A DNA stretch of 56,580 bases from Promineifilum sp. (GTDB lineage Bacteria; Chloroflexota; Anaerolineae; Promineifilales; Promineifilaceae): contig JAGOBF010000019.1 of the NCBI GenBank assembly GCA_017983515.1, positions 1 through 56,580 of the forward strand, in the 5' to 3' direction. Under the pieces are notes generated by a model. That model worked only from the letters and a program-made list of their open reading frames with translations. It did no database searches and was not told where the DNA came from. Shown here piece after piece: positions 45,362 to 54,939 of the stretch; position 1 is the first letter of the stretch; every line of letters starts with the position of its first letter. Made by a program: the position numbers and the translations under genes.

Positions 45362-46363
45362 ATGATCATCCGACGAATACTTGGCCTTATCATGCTCCTG
45401 ACCGGTCTGACCCTGCTGACGCTCTCGCTGGTTGGCGCATACTTGGCCAGCGACGCGCTCGCCGGTCTGGCCGACGGGCTAGGCCAAACGCTGGCTATGG
45501 CCTCGCACAGCCTGGACGCGGCCGACGATACGCTGGCGTTGGCGCGCGATTCGATCAGTGACGTAGACGGCGGGCTGGCCACGGCCGTAGCGGCCACCGC
45601 CGGCGCGGCGCAAACGTTGAACGATAGCCGTCCCCTGCTCGATAACGTGGCGGCCGTCACCACGCAGGAAGTGCCCGAGGCGGTGGAAGGCATCCAGGCC
45701 GCGCTGCCCAACATGATCGAGGTCGCGGCGGTCATCGACAGCACGCTAACTACGCTCAGTTCGGTTGGCATCGACCGTGAAATCCCCCTGCCCTTTGGCG
45801 GTTCCATCCCCTTAAGCTTCGATCTGGGCATCGACTACAATCCGACAACGTCCTTCGATGAATCCCTCCGCACCTTCGACACCAGTCTGGTCGGGCTGCC
45901 GGAAAGCCTGCGTGGTCTGGAAGACGATCTGTCAGCGACGAACGCCAATCTGGCATCTCTCTCGAGCGGGCTTCAGGCCACGTCGGACGATCTGGGCAAG
46001 ATCAACACCCGTATCAGCGAATTAGGCCCCCTGCTGGACCAATACTCGGCGCTTATTGAGCAGATCAGGGCCCTGGTAACCCAGATAGAAGCCCAGCTCG
46101 GCCCGCGGCTGGACATGATCCGGCTGGGCAGCATTGTGCTCCTGATTGCCGTCGCTTTGAGCCAGCTCGCGCCGCTTTACCTGGGCTGGGAGCTACTGAC
46201 CGGCCGTCGCGACCCAACCAGCGACCGACCGACCTTTATTGTCGCCTCCGAACAAACACCCATCGTCGTTGTGGAAACAGCGGAAGCGCCCTCCACCGTC
46301 GTCCGGCCGGCCGGCGACCCCACTCCCGGAATTCCCGACAAAGAAGACCATGTGCAGACTTAA
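45362..46363 (+). CDS. Hypothetical membrane protein with long helical ectodomain
   Basis: The 333-residue protein has an N-terminal span (about 5-30), a long Ala/Leu/Asp-rich helical region with heptad-like repeats (DALAGLADGLGQTLAMASHSLDAAD; then SLRGLEDDLSATNANLASLSSGLQATSDDLGKINTR), a second span at about 252-275 and a cytoplasmic-type tail. The middle contains a small beta segment (REIPLPFGGSIPLSFDLG). The pattern suggests a coiled-coil protein spanning from membrane to envelope. No family is recognised. Its stop codon overlaps the SLT gene start. Confidence 0.6.
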   Translation: MIIRRILGLIMLLTGLTLLTLSLVGAYLASDALAGLADGLGQTLAMASHSLDAADDTLALARDSISDVDGGLATAVAATAGAAQTLNDSRPLLDNVAAVTTQEVPEAVEGIQAALPNMIEVAAVIDSTLTTLSSVGIDREIPLPFGGSIPLSFDLGIDYNPTTSFDESLRTFDTSLVGLPESLRGLEDDLSATNANLASLSSGLQATSDDLGKINTRISELGPLLDQYSALIEQIRALVTQIEAQLGPRLDMIRLGSIVLLIAVALSQLAPLYLGWELLTGRRDPTSDRPTFIVASEQTPIVVVETAEAPSTVVRPAGDPTPGIPDKEDHVQT

Positions 46364-48974
46364 GCTCAACAGACTTAGGTGGGGGCCACTATCGGCCGCG
46401 ATCTGTGCCGCCTTCTTGCTGAGCGGCTGCGGGGCTTCAGAGTCGGCCGAGCCGCCCACGGCACAACAGGTGACGGTCGTGGCCGCGCCCCAACTGCTGC
46501 CGACGCCCACGCTGGCCGTCCCGGCCGAATTCGATCCGTTACGTCCACCCACCCCGATTGTGCAATCCTCGCCCACGCCGCAATCCGGGTCACCGTCAGA
46601 TCTGCCGATAGCACCCATTGAAGTCCCCATCGACGCCGCGCCGCCGGCGAATGAGATACAACCCACCGTAACCGTGGAACTGCCGGCCGGGGCCACGCCG
46701 CAGGAGTTACTGGAGCTGGGGCGACGGGCCGCGGCCGAAGGCGACCAAACCACGGCCAGAGCCGCGTTCAAGGCCGTCGTGGACGAGCCGGGTGAACTGG
46801 CGGCAGCGGCGATAGCTGAGGCGCGCCTGGGGCTGGCCGTAGCGCTGATGTCGGCCGGCCAGCCCGACGCGGCGGCGCTCGAACTGGAGGCGCTGGTTCA
46901 GGAGCCGCAGCCTATCGCCGACCGCGGCAAGGGCGGGGCGTTGGTCGCGGCCGTGCCCGTGGCCGACGTCGCCGCCTTCCATCTGGGTCAGGCCCGCGCC
47001 GCGACGGGCGACTACGCTGGAGCTATCGAGGCTTATCGCGCGTACCTGCAAAACAATCCCGACATGGCCGCCTATGTCCAGCCGCGCGTCGCCGGCGCCC
47101 ACGAAGCGCTGGGACAAACGGACGAGGCCATCGCCGCGCTGGAGGGCGCGACGGCCGGGCCGGCCCAACGCTTCCAGGTCGTCGCCAACCGGATGCGCCT
47201 GGCGGCGCTTTATCTGGCCCGCCAAGACTATGCCAACGCCATCGCCCAGTACGACGCCGTCCACGACATCGCCCGCACCGAGGCCACCAAAGGCCAGATG
47301 ACTTTTCTGGCCGGGCAAGCCGAGATCATGGCCGGGAACGTCGCCGCCGGTCAGGAGCGCTATCAGGATGCCATCATGAATTACCCGCGCGCCGCCGAAA
47401 GCTATCAGGCACTTGTCGCGCTGGTCGATGCCGGGGTGGAGGTAGACGAGTACCAGCGGGGCGTCGTGGATTATTACGCGAGAGCTTACCAGCCGGCGGT
47501 CGATGCTCTTCGTCGCTACATCAGCGGCGCAGCCGACGACTACAACACCGATGCCCACGCTTTTCTGGCCTGGAGCTACGAAGGACTGGGTGATACCGAG
47601 AGCGCCCTGACCGAACTCGACGCCCTGGCCGAGCATGATCCGGCGCGGGCGCTCTTCGAGCGCGGCGAACTGCTGCGCCGGGCCGGCCGGCAGACAGAAG
47701 CACTGGCCGTCTATGACGAGTTCCTCGACGCCTATGGCGACGGTGAAAATGCGTCGGCCGTCGCCTGGATAGCGGCAACGCTGGCCGACGAAATGGGCCA
47801 GGCCAGCGCCGCCGACCGGTACGTGTTCGCCGCCGACTCGTTCCCCTTCGACGAAAACGCGCCATCGGCCCTCACCCGCGCGGCCGATCTGCTCGATGCC
47901 GCCGCTGAGCCAGAGGAAGCCCTCGCCCTGCGCCAGCGCCTCGTGGAACAGTACCCGGCCAACATCTACGGCGCAGAGGCCCTGTTCCGCCTGCTAAAGG
48001 CCACCGAAGAAGGTGAGGCCGTACCGGGGTTGGATCGCGCCGCACTGGTGGAGCAGATCCCCACGCTGACACCCACCAACTATTTTGCCCTGCGCGCCGC
48101 CGATTGGGCCGCCGGCGTCGCGCCGTTCAGCGCCGGCGAGCCGATGACCCTGCCGGCCGGTGCCGACGACGGCCGCGAGGAAGCCGAGACGTGGTTGCGC
48201 AACCGGCTGGCCGGCGAAGGGACGCCTCCGCCCCAGGGCAACCTGGGCACGTTATCCCTGGAACTGGCCGGAGACCCCCAGCGCATCATCGGCGAAAAAC
48301 TGTGGCAACTTGGCCTGCTTGAAGAAGCCAAAGCCGAGCTGGAGACCGTGCGCGAGGCTTATGGCGGGGACGCGGCGGCCGCCTATCAGTTGGCGCTCTA
48401 CTTCAGCGAACTGGGATTGTATCGCTCGTCGATCATCTCGGCCGCGGCCTTGTTGCGGCAAGTCGGCGCGACGGTCTTCGATGCCCCGCGCTACCTCGGC
48501 CGGCTGGCCTATCCGGTCTACTACGCCGACCTCATTATGCCTCTGGCCGAACAGTACGACTTCGACCCGCGCCTGCAATTCGCCCTGGTGCGTCAGGAAA
48601 GCTTGTTCGAGAGCTTCGCCCGGTCGGGCGCGGCGGCGCAAGGCCTGAGCCAGGTGATCCCCGACACGGGGGCCTGGATCGCCCAGCGCCTGGCCTGGCC
48701 CAATTTCGTCAATGAAGACCTGTATAAGCCCTACGTCGGTCTCCATTTCGGCGCTTATTATCTGAGCGAGCAGCTACGCAACTTCGACGGCCACGTTTAT
48801 GGGGCGTTGGCGGCCTATAACGGCGGGCCGGGCAACGCCGCGCGATGGTTCGACATCGCCGGGGCCGATCACGATCGCTACGTGGACACGGTCGATTTCC
48901 CCGAGACGCGCCTGTACATCGAGCGCATCTACGAGGGATTTAACGCCTATCGTCATTTGTACGGCCGGCCCTGA
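46350..48974 (+). CDS. TPR-containing lytic transglycosylase lipoprotein (SLT)
   Basis: I start at the ATG 46350 (MCRLKLNRLR), overlapping the previous gene, which gives 874 residues and a signal with lipobox (FLLSGC). A Pro/Thr linker leads to a long array of TPR-like helices (about 125-700). The C-terminal SLT domain (about 728-845) has DPRLQFALVRQESLFESF with the catalytic Glu, AAAQGLSQVIPDTGAWIAQ, LHFGAYYL and ALAAYNGGPGNAARW. It should cleave peptidoglycan at the N-acetylmuramyl bond. It resembles Slt70 in design. Confidence 0.9.
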   Translation: MCRLKLNRLRWGPLSAAICAAFLLSGCGASESAEPPTAQQVTVVAAPQLLPTPTLAVPAEFDPLRPPTPIVQSSPTPQSGSPSDLPIAPIEVPIDAAPPANEIQPTVTVELPAGATPQELLELGRRAAAEGDQTTARAAFKAVVDEPGELAAAAIAEARLGLAVALMSAGQPDAAALELEALVQEPQPIADRGKGGALVAAVPVADVAAFHLGQARAATGDYAGAIEAYRAYLQNNPDMAAYVQPRVAGAHEALGQTDEAIAALEGATAGPAQRFQVVANRMRLAALYLARQDYANAIAQYDAVHDIARTEATKGQMTFLAGQAEIMAGNVAAGQERYQDAIMNYPRAAESYQALVALVDAGVEVDEYQRGVVDYYARAYQPAVDALRRYISGAADDYNTDAHAFLAWSYEGLGDTESALTELDALAEHDPARALFERGELLRRAGRQTEALAVYDEFLDAYGDGENASAVAWIAATLADEMGQASAADRYVFAADSFPFDENAPSALTRAADLLDAAAEPEEALALRQRLVEQYPANIYGAEALFRLLKATEEGEAVPGLDRAALVEQIPTLTPTNYFALRAADWAAGVAPFSAGEPMTLPAGADDGREEAETWLRNRLAGEGTPPPQGNLGTLSLELAGDPQRIIGEKLWQLGLLEEAKAELETVREAYGGDAAAAYQLALYFSELGLYRSSIISAAALLRQVGATVFDAPRYLGRLAYPVYYADLIMPLAEQYDFDPRLQFALVRQESLFESFARSGAAAQGLSQVIPDTGAWIAQRLAWPNFVNEDLYKPYVGLHFGAYYLSEQLRNFDGHVYGALAAYNGGPGNAARWFDIAGADHDRYVDTVDFPETRLYIERIYEGFNAYRHLYGRP

Positions 48975-49385
48975 CCGGCAGCCTGACCCAAACGAGCATC
49001 GCTTTCCCGGCCGGCATCTCGATGGCAACCGGCGCTTTGCGGGCGCCCGGTTTGTTCCGCGCCCACGAACGTACTTATCGACCCCATTCCGCCCAGCCCG
49101 ACGGGTGAGAATTTGTTCATCCTTGCCGCCAATCCGCTGCAGCCGGATGTGCCCGGGCCGGCGATGGTGTATAACCTGAACATGGGTGATTTGGCGCAAA
49201 TCTTTTGCATCCCCGGCGAGTCATTCGACCACCGGCGCGCCTACCTTCCGGCCGACGGCCGTCGGCTGGCCCTGACCAGCGGCGGCTACGTTCGCTTGCT
49301 CGTACCCGATACGCATCACAACACCATACCGCTGGTTTTCGACGATCTGGACTGCGCCGCGGCCGTCCGGGTCAACGAGGGATAG
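48975..49385 (+). pseudogene. Remnant of a propeller-type protein
   Basis: In the frame of the SLT gene, past its stop, the reading runs on open to the TAG at 49385. From about 49070 it becomes protein-like: PSPTGENLFILAANPLQP, AMVYNLNMGDLAQIFC, PADGRRLALTSGGYVRLLVPD and FDDLDCAAAVRV. These strands resemble blades of the following 889-residue protein. The only starts are weak (a TTG at 49113). I read it as a C-terminal remnant of a duplicated or degraded propeller gene. A real 91-codon gene from the TTG is possible. Confidence 0.45.
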
Positions 49386-49389
49386 TCCC

Positions 49390-52059
49390 ATGTCTGCAAA
49401 TTTCGACTGGCAAACAGAAGAGGATCAGCGCCGCGCTCAGGAAAACATCTGGGACGACGTAGCCGATTCGACCGGCGGCCGCCCGCCGCGGCGACGCCTT
49501 CCCTGGCGGTTAATAGCCGTCGTCGGCGTTCTGCTGGCACTGGCTGGGGGATTGATCTGGTGGCGAATCGACAAGCAGGTCGAGGCCACGCTGGCGGCTT
49601 TTCGCACCGACGTCATCGCCAGCCACAATTTGGTGCAGCGGGCCGTGGCAGAAAACGACGAGGAGATATTCCGCTCCGTCCTGTCCGGCCGGGTTCCGGC
49701 CTGGACGGCGGCCGAAATGGAAGTATTTGGCGCACAACTCCTGTTCGACCGGTCGCCCCTGGGGTTAAGCCCGGTGGAAGGCTCCCTGCCGGTGATCCTG
49801 ACCGCCGCAAATGAAGAAACGCCGGCCGGCGAACGGCCGGTGACGATCGACTTTTCGCCCGACCTCAACGAGGCCACCGTGACCATTGCCCAGCCTTACC
49901 GGATCGACGCTACGGGCGAAACCATCGTCCTACGGCAGACGTCCGTTTTTCGGCGCGGCGATTCGCGCTGGCTATTGGCCCCGCCGCTGGACGAATTCTG
50001 GGGCGAGTGGGTGACGAGCGAGGGCGATTATCTGAGCCTGATCTACCCGCGCCGTGACGAAGCCATCGCCGAGCGCCTGGCCGAAGACATCGACCAGCAA
50101 ATCGCCGCGATGTGCGCCACGCTCGAAGACATCAATTGCTCGGCTGACTTGCACCTGACGGCCCGGCTGGATTATGACCCGACCACGCTGGCCGCACTGG
50201 GGCGGCCGTTGGGCGCTTTGCACCGGGCGCGCGAGCGCGAGGATATTCTCGAATTGCCGACCCCCACGCTTGTCGGTTTGCCACCGGAGGATAGCGATCA
50301 ATCGGCGGCCGCCTATCAGGCGCTCGCCGGCGGGTATGCCCGCCACCTGGTCGGCGCGGCCATCGCCCAATCGATTGGCTGGCGATTCTGGGATAGCCCT
50401 CGCCCCCAGTTGTTCGAGATGCTCATAGACTATCAGCTGGGCGAATTAGGAATTGTGCGGTGGTCCGTTGAAGCTGCTGACTACCAGCAGGTGCTCGACG
50501 AGGGGATCCGGCTGAGCGACATCAGCCGTTTTTCACGCGCGCGCCGGCCGAATGAGTTATCGGCCGGGCAATTGGGGGAATTGCGACCGATCATCGGCTT
50601 CCTGGCTCATGGCTTGCCCGGCGTGTCCGCGGCCGATGTGGAGCGGATTCTGAACCGGGGCAACAGCAGCTTCGATCTGTTTATGCAGCAAGTTTTCAGC
50701 GCGGCCGACGCCGAAGGCGGCGAAGTGATGCCCCGCAGCCCGGATATGGTCTTTTGGTTGTTCGCCTTCCGCCAGGCCACAGCCTCATTCGATTCCCCGC
50801 CCGCTTTGCCAGCGGAGTCCCTGTATTTATCCTGCACGGCCGAAGACGGTAACCAGGCCACCGACACGTCCAACCTACTGCGCTACGACCCGGACAGCGA
50901 CGCCTGGACCGAGAAGTATTCGTTGCCCGGTTTCATCTGGATGAGTGCCCTGCCCGATTCACGCACGCTGCTGATGCAGGAGTTTGCTGTGTCCGACGAG
51001 ATCTGGCGCACCAACGTGTGGCGGGACGGGGGACTCGTGCCGGCGTTTGTGGCCGAAGACGGCCGCTATGCCATCTCCTTTGGCGAGACTGATCCCCAGG
51101 GTCGATTCATGGTCGCCTATACTTTTGATCCCCGGTCGGATACAGCCCATAACTTCCTCCTCGATCTGGCCGATTGTGGCCCGGACGGCTGCGCGACGAC
51201 TGAATTGGAAGGACGGCCAGTGTGGTCGCCCGACGGCCAGCAAGCCATCTACATCGGCGATAGCCAGGCCTTTCCCGATGGTTCCTTTGTCTCAGCCAGC
51301 AGCCGCTACATCTTCCTGCAATCGTCGGAGGGGATGCGCGATGTCCCTCTGGCCTTGCGGCCAGGCGACGTGGCCGGTGGGACAGCCTCGGTGACGGCCA
51401 TCGGCGACGGCCGCTCCCCCTTCTGGCTTGATGGGCGGACGTATGGGTATGTGAGGCACGTCGCCACGAATGACTCGGCGGCCCTGGTCGATGACGAAAT
51501 CGTGCTGGCAACCATCGATGATCCGGCACCCTTCATGGTGATTCCGGCGGCCGACCTTTATCGGGTGTTACCGGAAGATGCGCCGGCCAACCCCTTCGCC
51601 ATCGGCTACGTCGCGACGCATCCTCTGCAACCGAACAAATTGTTTATCGTCGTGATGGATCCCGTCGATCTGCGCGCCTATGTGGTCATGTATGATCTGG
51701 AGACGCAACAAGCTGAACCGCGGCTGGATTTGTTCTATCACGTCAATCATTCACTCAGTTTTTCACCCGATGGCCGCTATTTGATTCTAACCGGACAATC
51801 TGCCCAGGGAACGACGGCCGGCGACAATAGCGCAGTGATGCTGCTGCACAATATCGCCGACAACCATACCATCCCCATGATTACCCGGCTGCCTTTCTTC
51901 TTGCCGTCCGTGGTCTATGACTGGACAGAGGACGGCCGTTGGCTGGCAGTGGCGATGGAGGACGGTCTGGTCGGTCTCATCGCTCCAGATGAAGGCTATG
52001 CGAAGTTGCTGCCCCACGGCTACGGGGCCTGTACCTCCGTGGCCTGGGTGCAAGAATGA
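49390..52059 (+). CDS. Large membrane-anchored beta-propeller protein
   Basis: The 889-residue protein has an acidic, Gln-rich cytoplasmic N-terminus, one membrane span at about 38-57, then two outer parts. Residues about 60-470 are mixed alpha/beta, with a repeated theme of short LARF-like helices and a region (DIDQQIAAMCATLEDINC...HLTARLDYDP) that may be a domain of its own. Residues about 480-880 form WD40/TolB-like blades, e.g. PVWSPDGQQAIYIGD and LSFSPDGRYLILTGQS. No catalytic motif or family name can be assigned. It would sit on the outer face of the membrane. The gene follows the remnant by four bases. Confidence 0.7.
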   Translation: MSANFDWQTEEDQRRAQENIWDDVADSTGGRPPRRRLPWRLIAVVGVLLALAGGLIWWRIDKQVEATLAAFRTDVIASHNLVQRAVAENDEEIFRSVLSGRVPAWTAAEMEVFGAQLLFDRSPLGLSPVEGSLPVILTAANEETPAGERPVTIDFSPDLNEATVTIAQPYRIDATGETIVLRQTSVFRRGDSRWLLAPPLDEFWGEWVTSEGDYLSLIYPRRDEAIAERLAEDIDQQIAAMCATLEDINCSADLHLTARLDYDPTTLAALGRPLGALHRAREREDILELPTPTLVGLPPEDSDQSAAAYQALAGGYARHLVGAAIAQSIGWRFWDSPRPQLFEMLIDYQLGELGIVRWSVEAADYQQVLDEGIRLSDISRFSRARRPNELSAGQLGELRPIIGFLAHGLPGVSAADVERILNRGNSSFDLFMQQVFSAADAEGGEVMPRSPDMVFWLFAFRQATASFDSPPALPAESLYLSCTAEDGNQATDTSNLLRYDPDSDAWTEKYSLPGFIWMSALPDSRTLLMQEFAVSDEIWRTNVWRDGGLVPAFVAEDGRYAISFGETDPQGRFMVAYTFDPRSDTAHNFLLDLADCGPDGCATTELEGRPVWSPDGQQAIYIGDSQAFPDGSFVSASSRYIFLQSSEGMRDVPLALRPGDVAGGTASVTAIGDGRSPFWLDGRTYGYVRHVATNDSAALVDDEIVLATIDDPAPFMVIPAADLYRVLPEDAPANPFAIGYVATHPLQPNKLFIVVMDPVDLRAYVVMYDLETQQAEPRLDLFYHVNHSLSFSPDGRYLILTGQSAQGTTAGDNSAVMLLHNIADNHTIPMITRLPFFLPSVVYDWTEDGRWLAVAMEDGLVGLIAPDEGYAKLLPHGYGACTSVAWVQE

Positions 52060-52100
52060 AATGTGGCCATTGGGGAGCTATGCGGCGATCTTAACGCCGC

Positions 52101-52129
52101 TTGACGCGACCGGCCGGGATCAATAGAAT
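52101..52129 (+). promoter_or_regulatory. miaB promoter
   Basis: TTGACG (52101-52106), 17 bases, TAGAAT (52124-52129), predicting a start near 52136 and a 50-base leader. A second candidate, TTGCTC (52134), 16 bases, TAATAT (52156-52161), is nearby. Confidence 0.55.
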
Positions 52130-52186
52130 CCACTTGCTCGACGGGCCTCAAACCATAATATGCCCTCCACCGGGCTAGCGGCAAGT

Positions 52187-53590
52187 ATGACGAAGACTTA
52201 TCATTTCTGGATCACCGGCTGTCAGATGAACTACGCCGACGCGCGGCGCGTGGCGACCGAGCTGGAGAAGCTCGGCTATCAGTCGACGCCCCGCGCCGAT
52301 GAAGCCGACGTGGTCATCCTGGAAACCTGCACGGTCCGGCAGCAATCGGAAGACAAAGCTTATCACAAGCTCCACAGCCTGAAGCCGCTGAAAGCCGAGC
52401 GCCCCAACGTGACGCTGGCGGTGATGGGCTGCGTCGTCGGCGTGCGCGGCAACGAGGCGCTAGAGAAGCGCTTTCCGTTCGTCGATATCTTCATGGAGCC
52501 ATCGACCGACGGCCTGCCCCTCATCAGCCATCTAACGCAGGATAGCGACTATGACCGCGAGCAGGCGGCCACCCAGCAGCGCCATGCCCTGCAAGACTAC
52601 GGTCTGGAAGCGGGAGCGGTCGTATTGCCCGGCGATCAACGCGGGCAGCTCGTCTCCGCGCCGGTTGCCATCGTCTACGGCTGCTCCCATGCCTGCACCT
52701 TCTGCATCATCCCCCAAAAACGTGGCATCGAGCGCAGCCGGCCAATGGGCGAAATCGCCGCCGAGGTTCGCTCGCTGGTGGCGCAAGGGGTCAAGGAGGT
52801 CGTGCTGCTGGGGCAAATCGTCGACCGCTACGGTTATGACATGGGCGGCGAGGACGGCGAGCGAGGCCCCGACCTGGCCGACCTGCTGGGCGTGATCAAC
52901 GACGTGGAAGGACTGGAGCGCATTCGCTTCCTGACCAGCCACCCCAGCTACATGACCAGCCGCATTCTGGAAGCCGTCGCCGCTCTGCCGAAAGTGATGC
53001 CCCAGATCGAAATTCCCATCCAGGCCGGCAACAACGACATTCTGGCGGCCATGAAGCGCGGCTACACGCGCGAACAGTACCGGGCGCTGATTGGGCAGGT
53101 GCGCGCCATCATCCCCGATGCCGCCATTCACTGCGATATTATCGTCGGCTTTCCGGGCGAAACGGCGGCCCAGTTCCAAGACACTTACGACATCCTGGCC
53201 GAGTTGCGCCTGGACAAGATTCACCTGGCCCGCTATAGTCCGCGCCCCGGCACGGTCAGCACCCGGCGCATGGTCGATGACGTGCCGGATGAGGAGAAGC
53301 GCCGCCGGTTCCAGATGCTGGAAACGCTGCAAAAAGAAATCCTGCAGGAAAAGATGCGGCGCTATCTGGGAGAAACCGTCGAGGTATTGGTCGAAGAGCG
53401 GGACAAGGGGCGCTGGCGGGGACGCACGCCGTACAACAAACTGGTTTTCTTCGATCATCCCGGCGAACTACGCGGGCAACTGGTGAATGTGGCGATCACC
53501 CACACCGGCCCGTGGAGCATGTCTGGCCGGATGGCCGCGGCCGCCCCGGTGTCGCCCAAAGCCGAGTTGATTCCCCTGACCGTCCTCTAG
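52187..53590 (+). CDS. miaB: tRNA-2-methylthio-N6-isopentenyladenosine synthase MiaB
   Basis: MiaB is a radical-SAM enzyme that adds the methylthio group at position 37 of tRNAs reading UNN codons. I start at the ATG 52187 (MTKTYHFWITG), giving 467 residues. An upstream ATG at 52160 lacks support. The auxiliary cluster cysteines are C12 (GCQMNYAD), C48 (ETCTVR) and C82 (MGCVVG). The radical-SAM triad is C166-x3-C170-x2-C173 (YGCSHACTFCIIP). The body shows IEIPIQAGNNDILAAMKRGYT, and the C-terminal TRAM domain begins near residue 397 (TVEVLVEERDKG). E47 replaces the commoner Asn before Cys48. Confidence 0.94.
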   Translation: MTKTYHFWITGCQMNYADARRVATELEKLGYQSTPRADEADVVILETCTVRQQSEDKAYHKLHSLKPLKAERPNVTLAVMGCVVGVRGNEALEKRFPFVDIFMEPSTDGLPLISHLTQDSDYDREQAATQQRHALQDYGLEAGAVVLPGDQRGQLVSAPVAIVYGCSHACTFCIIPQKRGIERSRPMGEIAAEVRSLVAQGVKEVVLLGQIVDRYGYDMGGEDGERGPDLADLLGVINDVEGLERIRFLTSHPSYMTSRILEAVAALPKVMPQIEIPIQAGNNDILAAMKRGYTREQYRALIGQVRAIIPDAAIHCDIIVGFPGETAAQFQDTYDILAELRLDKIHLARYSPRPGTVSTRRMVDDVPDEEKRRRFQMLETLQKEILQEKMRRYLGETVEVLVEERDKGRWRGRTPYNKLVFFDHPGELRGQLVNVAITHTGPWSMSGRMAAAAPVSPKAELIPLTVL

Positions 53591-53634
53591 AAGATCACGA
53601 GCACTCGAGCCATCAGACGCATTAGCTCTTTTGA

Positions 53635-54939
53635 CTAGACCGCGAAATAGCCCGGCTGGGTCGCGCCACGGCTGAGCGCGGCCGTTAGGTCATCACCGTT
53701 GTTGACCGTATACACCACTTGCCCGGCGGCGCGCAGCAGATGATAGAGCGACTCGGTCGAGCGCGTCCCGCTGAATGACGCCGGGTTTACCAGGATGGTG
53801 ACGACGCGCAGGCCCCGGCGCGAGAGCTGTCGCGCGGCAATCGACCAATCCTCGCGGCCGTAGGCTGTGACCACGATCAGCGTCGTGCCACGTGGAAACA
53901 AGTGCGTCTCGGCGTAGAGCATATCCTGCAACGGCACTTCCCCTTCCGCCCGCATCACCGCCAGCGTCTCCAGAATGCGATTAAACTGCCGTTCGCCCCG
54001 GTCGGGCTGCAAGATCTCGTTCGACTGCCCATAGGTTAACATGCCCACCGCGCGATCGCGCCGCAGGAAAAACTGGGCCACCGACGCGGCAATCGTCACC
54101 GTATACTCCTCGGTCGATTCCGGCAAGCGGAACTCCTGCATTTTGAGCCAACCGGGAATGTCACCCAGCGTTGGCGGGGGCGGCCCGGCTTGCTTGCGCG
54201 GCGTCACGTGGCCGAAAACCGACATGTCCGGCACGACCCAGATGTCGGCCAGCGGGTCCAGCTCGAACTCCTTCACGACCAGCCGGTCGCGGCGCGCCGT
54301 CGATTTCCAGTGGATACGGTTAAAGCTGTCGCCCGGCTCGTAGTCGCGCACGCTGGAGGCGTTGGTGGTGATGTAGTGGGTGCGGCGGCGCAGGGCGTCG
54401 CCGCCGGGCAAAATGCCCACGGGCAAGGCGAACTGATGGATATCGAACGTCATGGGGAAGACGACGACGTTGCTGGTCGGCGTCAGATCGCGCTCCATCG
54501 GAAACAGACCGAAGGGGTCGCTGGTGCGCAGCCGGATCGGGCCAAGCTGATAGCGGCCGCGCTGTTGGCAGATGGTGGTCACGCGCCAGCTGTAACTCTG
54601 GCGCGAGCCGAGATTATTGACGACGTGGCTGGAATAGTGGTGGGGTAAATTAGAGTAGTCGCGCACTTCCAGCCACAATTTGGGCACGATGGTGGTGTTG
54701 CGCACCGTGAAGCGTTCTTCCAGCGGCCGCCCGACCTGCGTGCGCCGCACCCGGGTCAGCCGTGAGAGATGAACGCTATTGAGGTTAATCCAGGCCCAGA
54801 CAAACGACAGAATGAGCAGCAAGCCCAGCAAATAGGCCAGCGTGAACAGCAGGTCGCGTCCGGTGACGAGGCCGGCGATAAAGGCCACCAGGGCCAGGGC
54901 GAAGACAACGGTGCGCCGTTGCCCCAAAAAGCCCGCCAT
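53635..54939 (-). CDS. DUF58-domain membrane protein
   Basis: The 434-residue protein has two helices at about 10-26 and 30-50 (LVAFIAGLVTGRDLLFTLAYLLGLLLIL), followed by a beta-sandwich-like part and the DUF58 (von Willebrand A-like) segment DYEPGDSFNRIHWKSTARRDRLVVKEFE (about 200-227, shown split in parts). DUF58 proteins accompany MoxR ATPases and often a transglutaminase-like protein. Their role is unknown. Its ATG overlaps the moxR stop (TGATG). No transglutaminase gene follows, since miaB converges from the other side. Confidence 0.88.
   Translation of the reverse strand: MAGFLGQRRTVVFALALVAFIAGLVTGRDLLFTLAYLLGLLLILSFVWAWINLNSVHLSRLTRVRRTQVGRPLEERFTVRNTTIVPKLWLEVRDYSNLPHHYSSHVVNNLGSRQSYSWRVTTICQQRGRYQLGPIRLRTSDPFGLFPMERDLTPTSNVVVFPMTFDIHQFALPVGILPGGDALRRRTHYITTNASSVRDYEPGDSFNRIHWKSTARRDRLVVKEFELDPLADIWVVPDMSVFGHVTPRKQAGPPPPTLGDIPGWLKMQEFRLPESTEEYTVTIAASVAQFFLRRDRAVGMLTYGQSNEILQPDRGERQFNRILETLAVMRAEGEVPLQDMLYAETHLFPRGTTLIVVTAYGREDWSIAARQLSRRGLRVVTILVNPASFSGTRSTESLYHLLRAAGQVVYTVNNGDDLTAALSRGATQPGYFAV

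Noticed and set aside
52082..52100. GCGGCG/CGCCGC stem between the propeller gene and miaB
   Set aside because: Six pairs with no T-run, and the following bases form the -35 of the miaB promoter. Not supported as a terminator.
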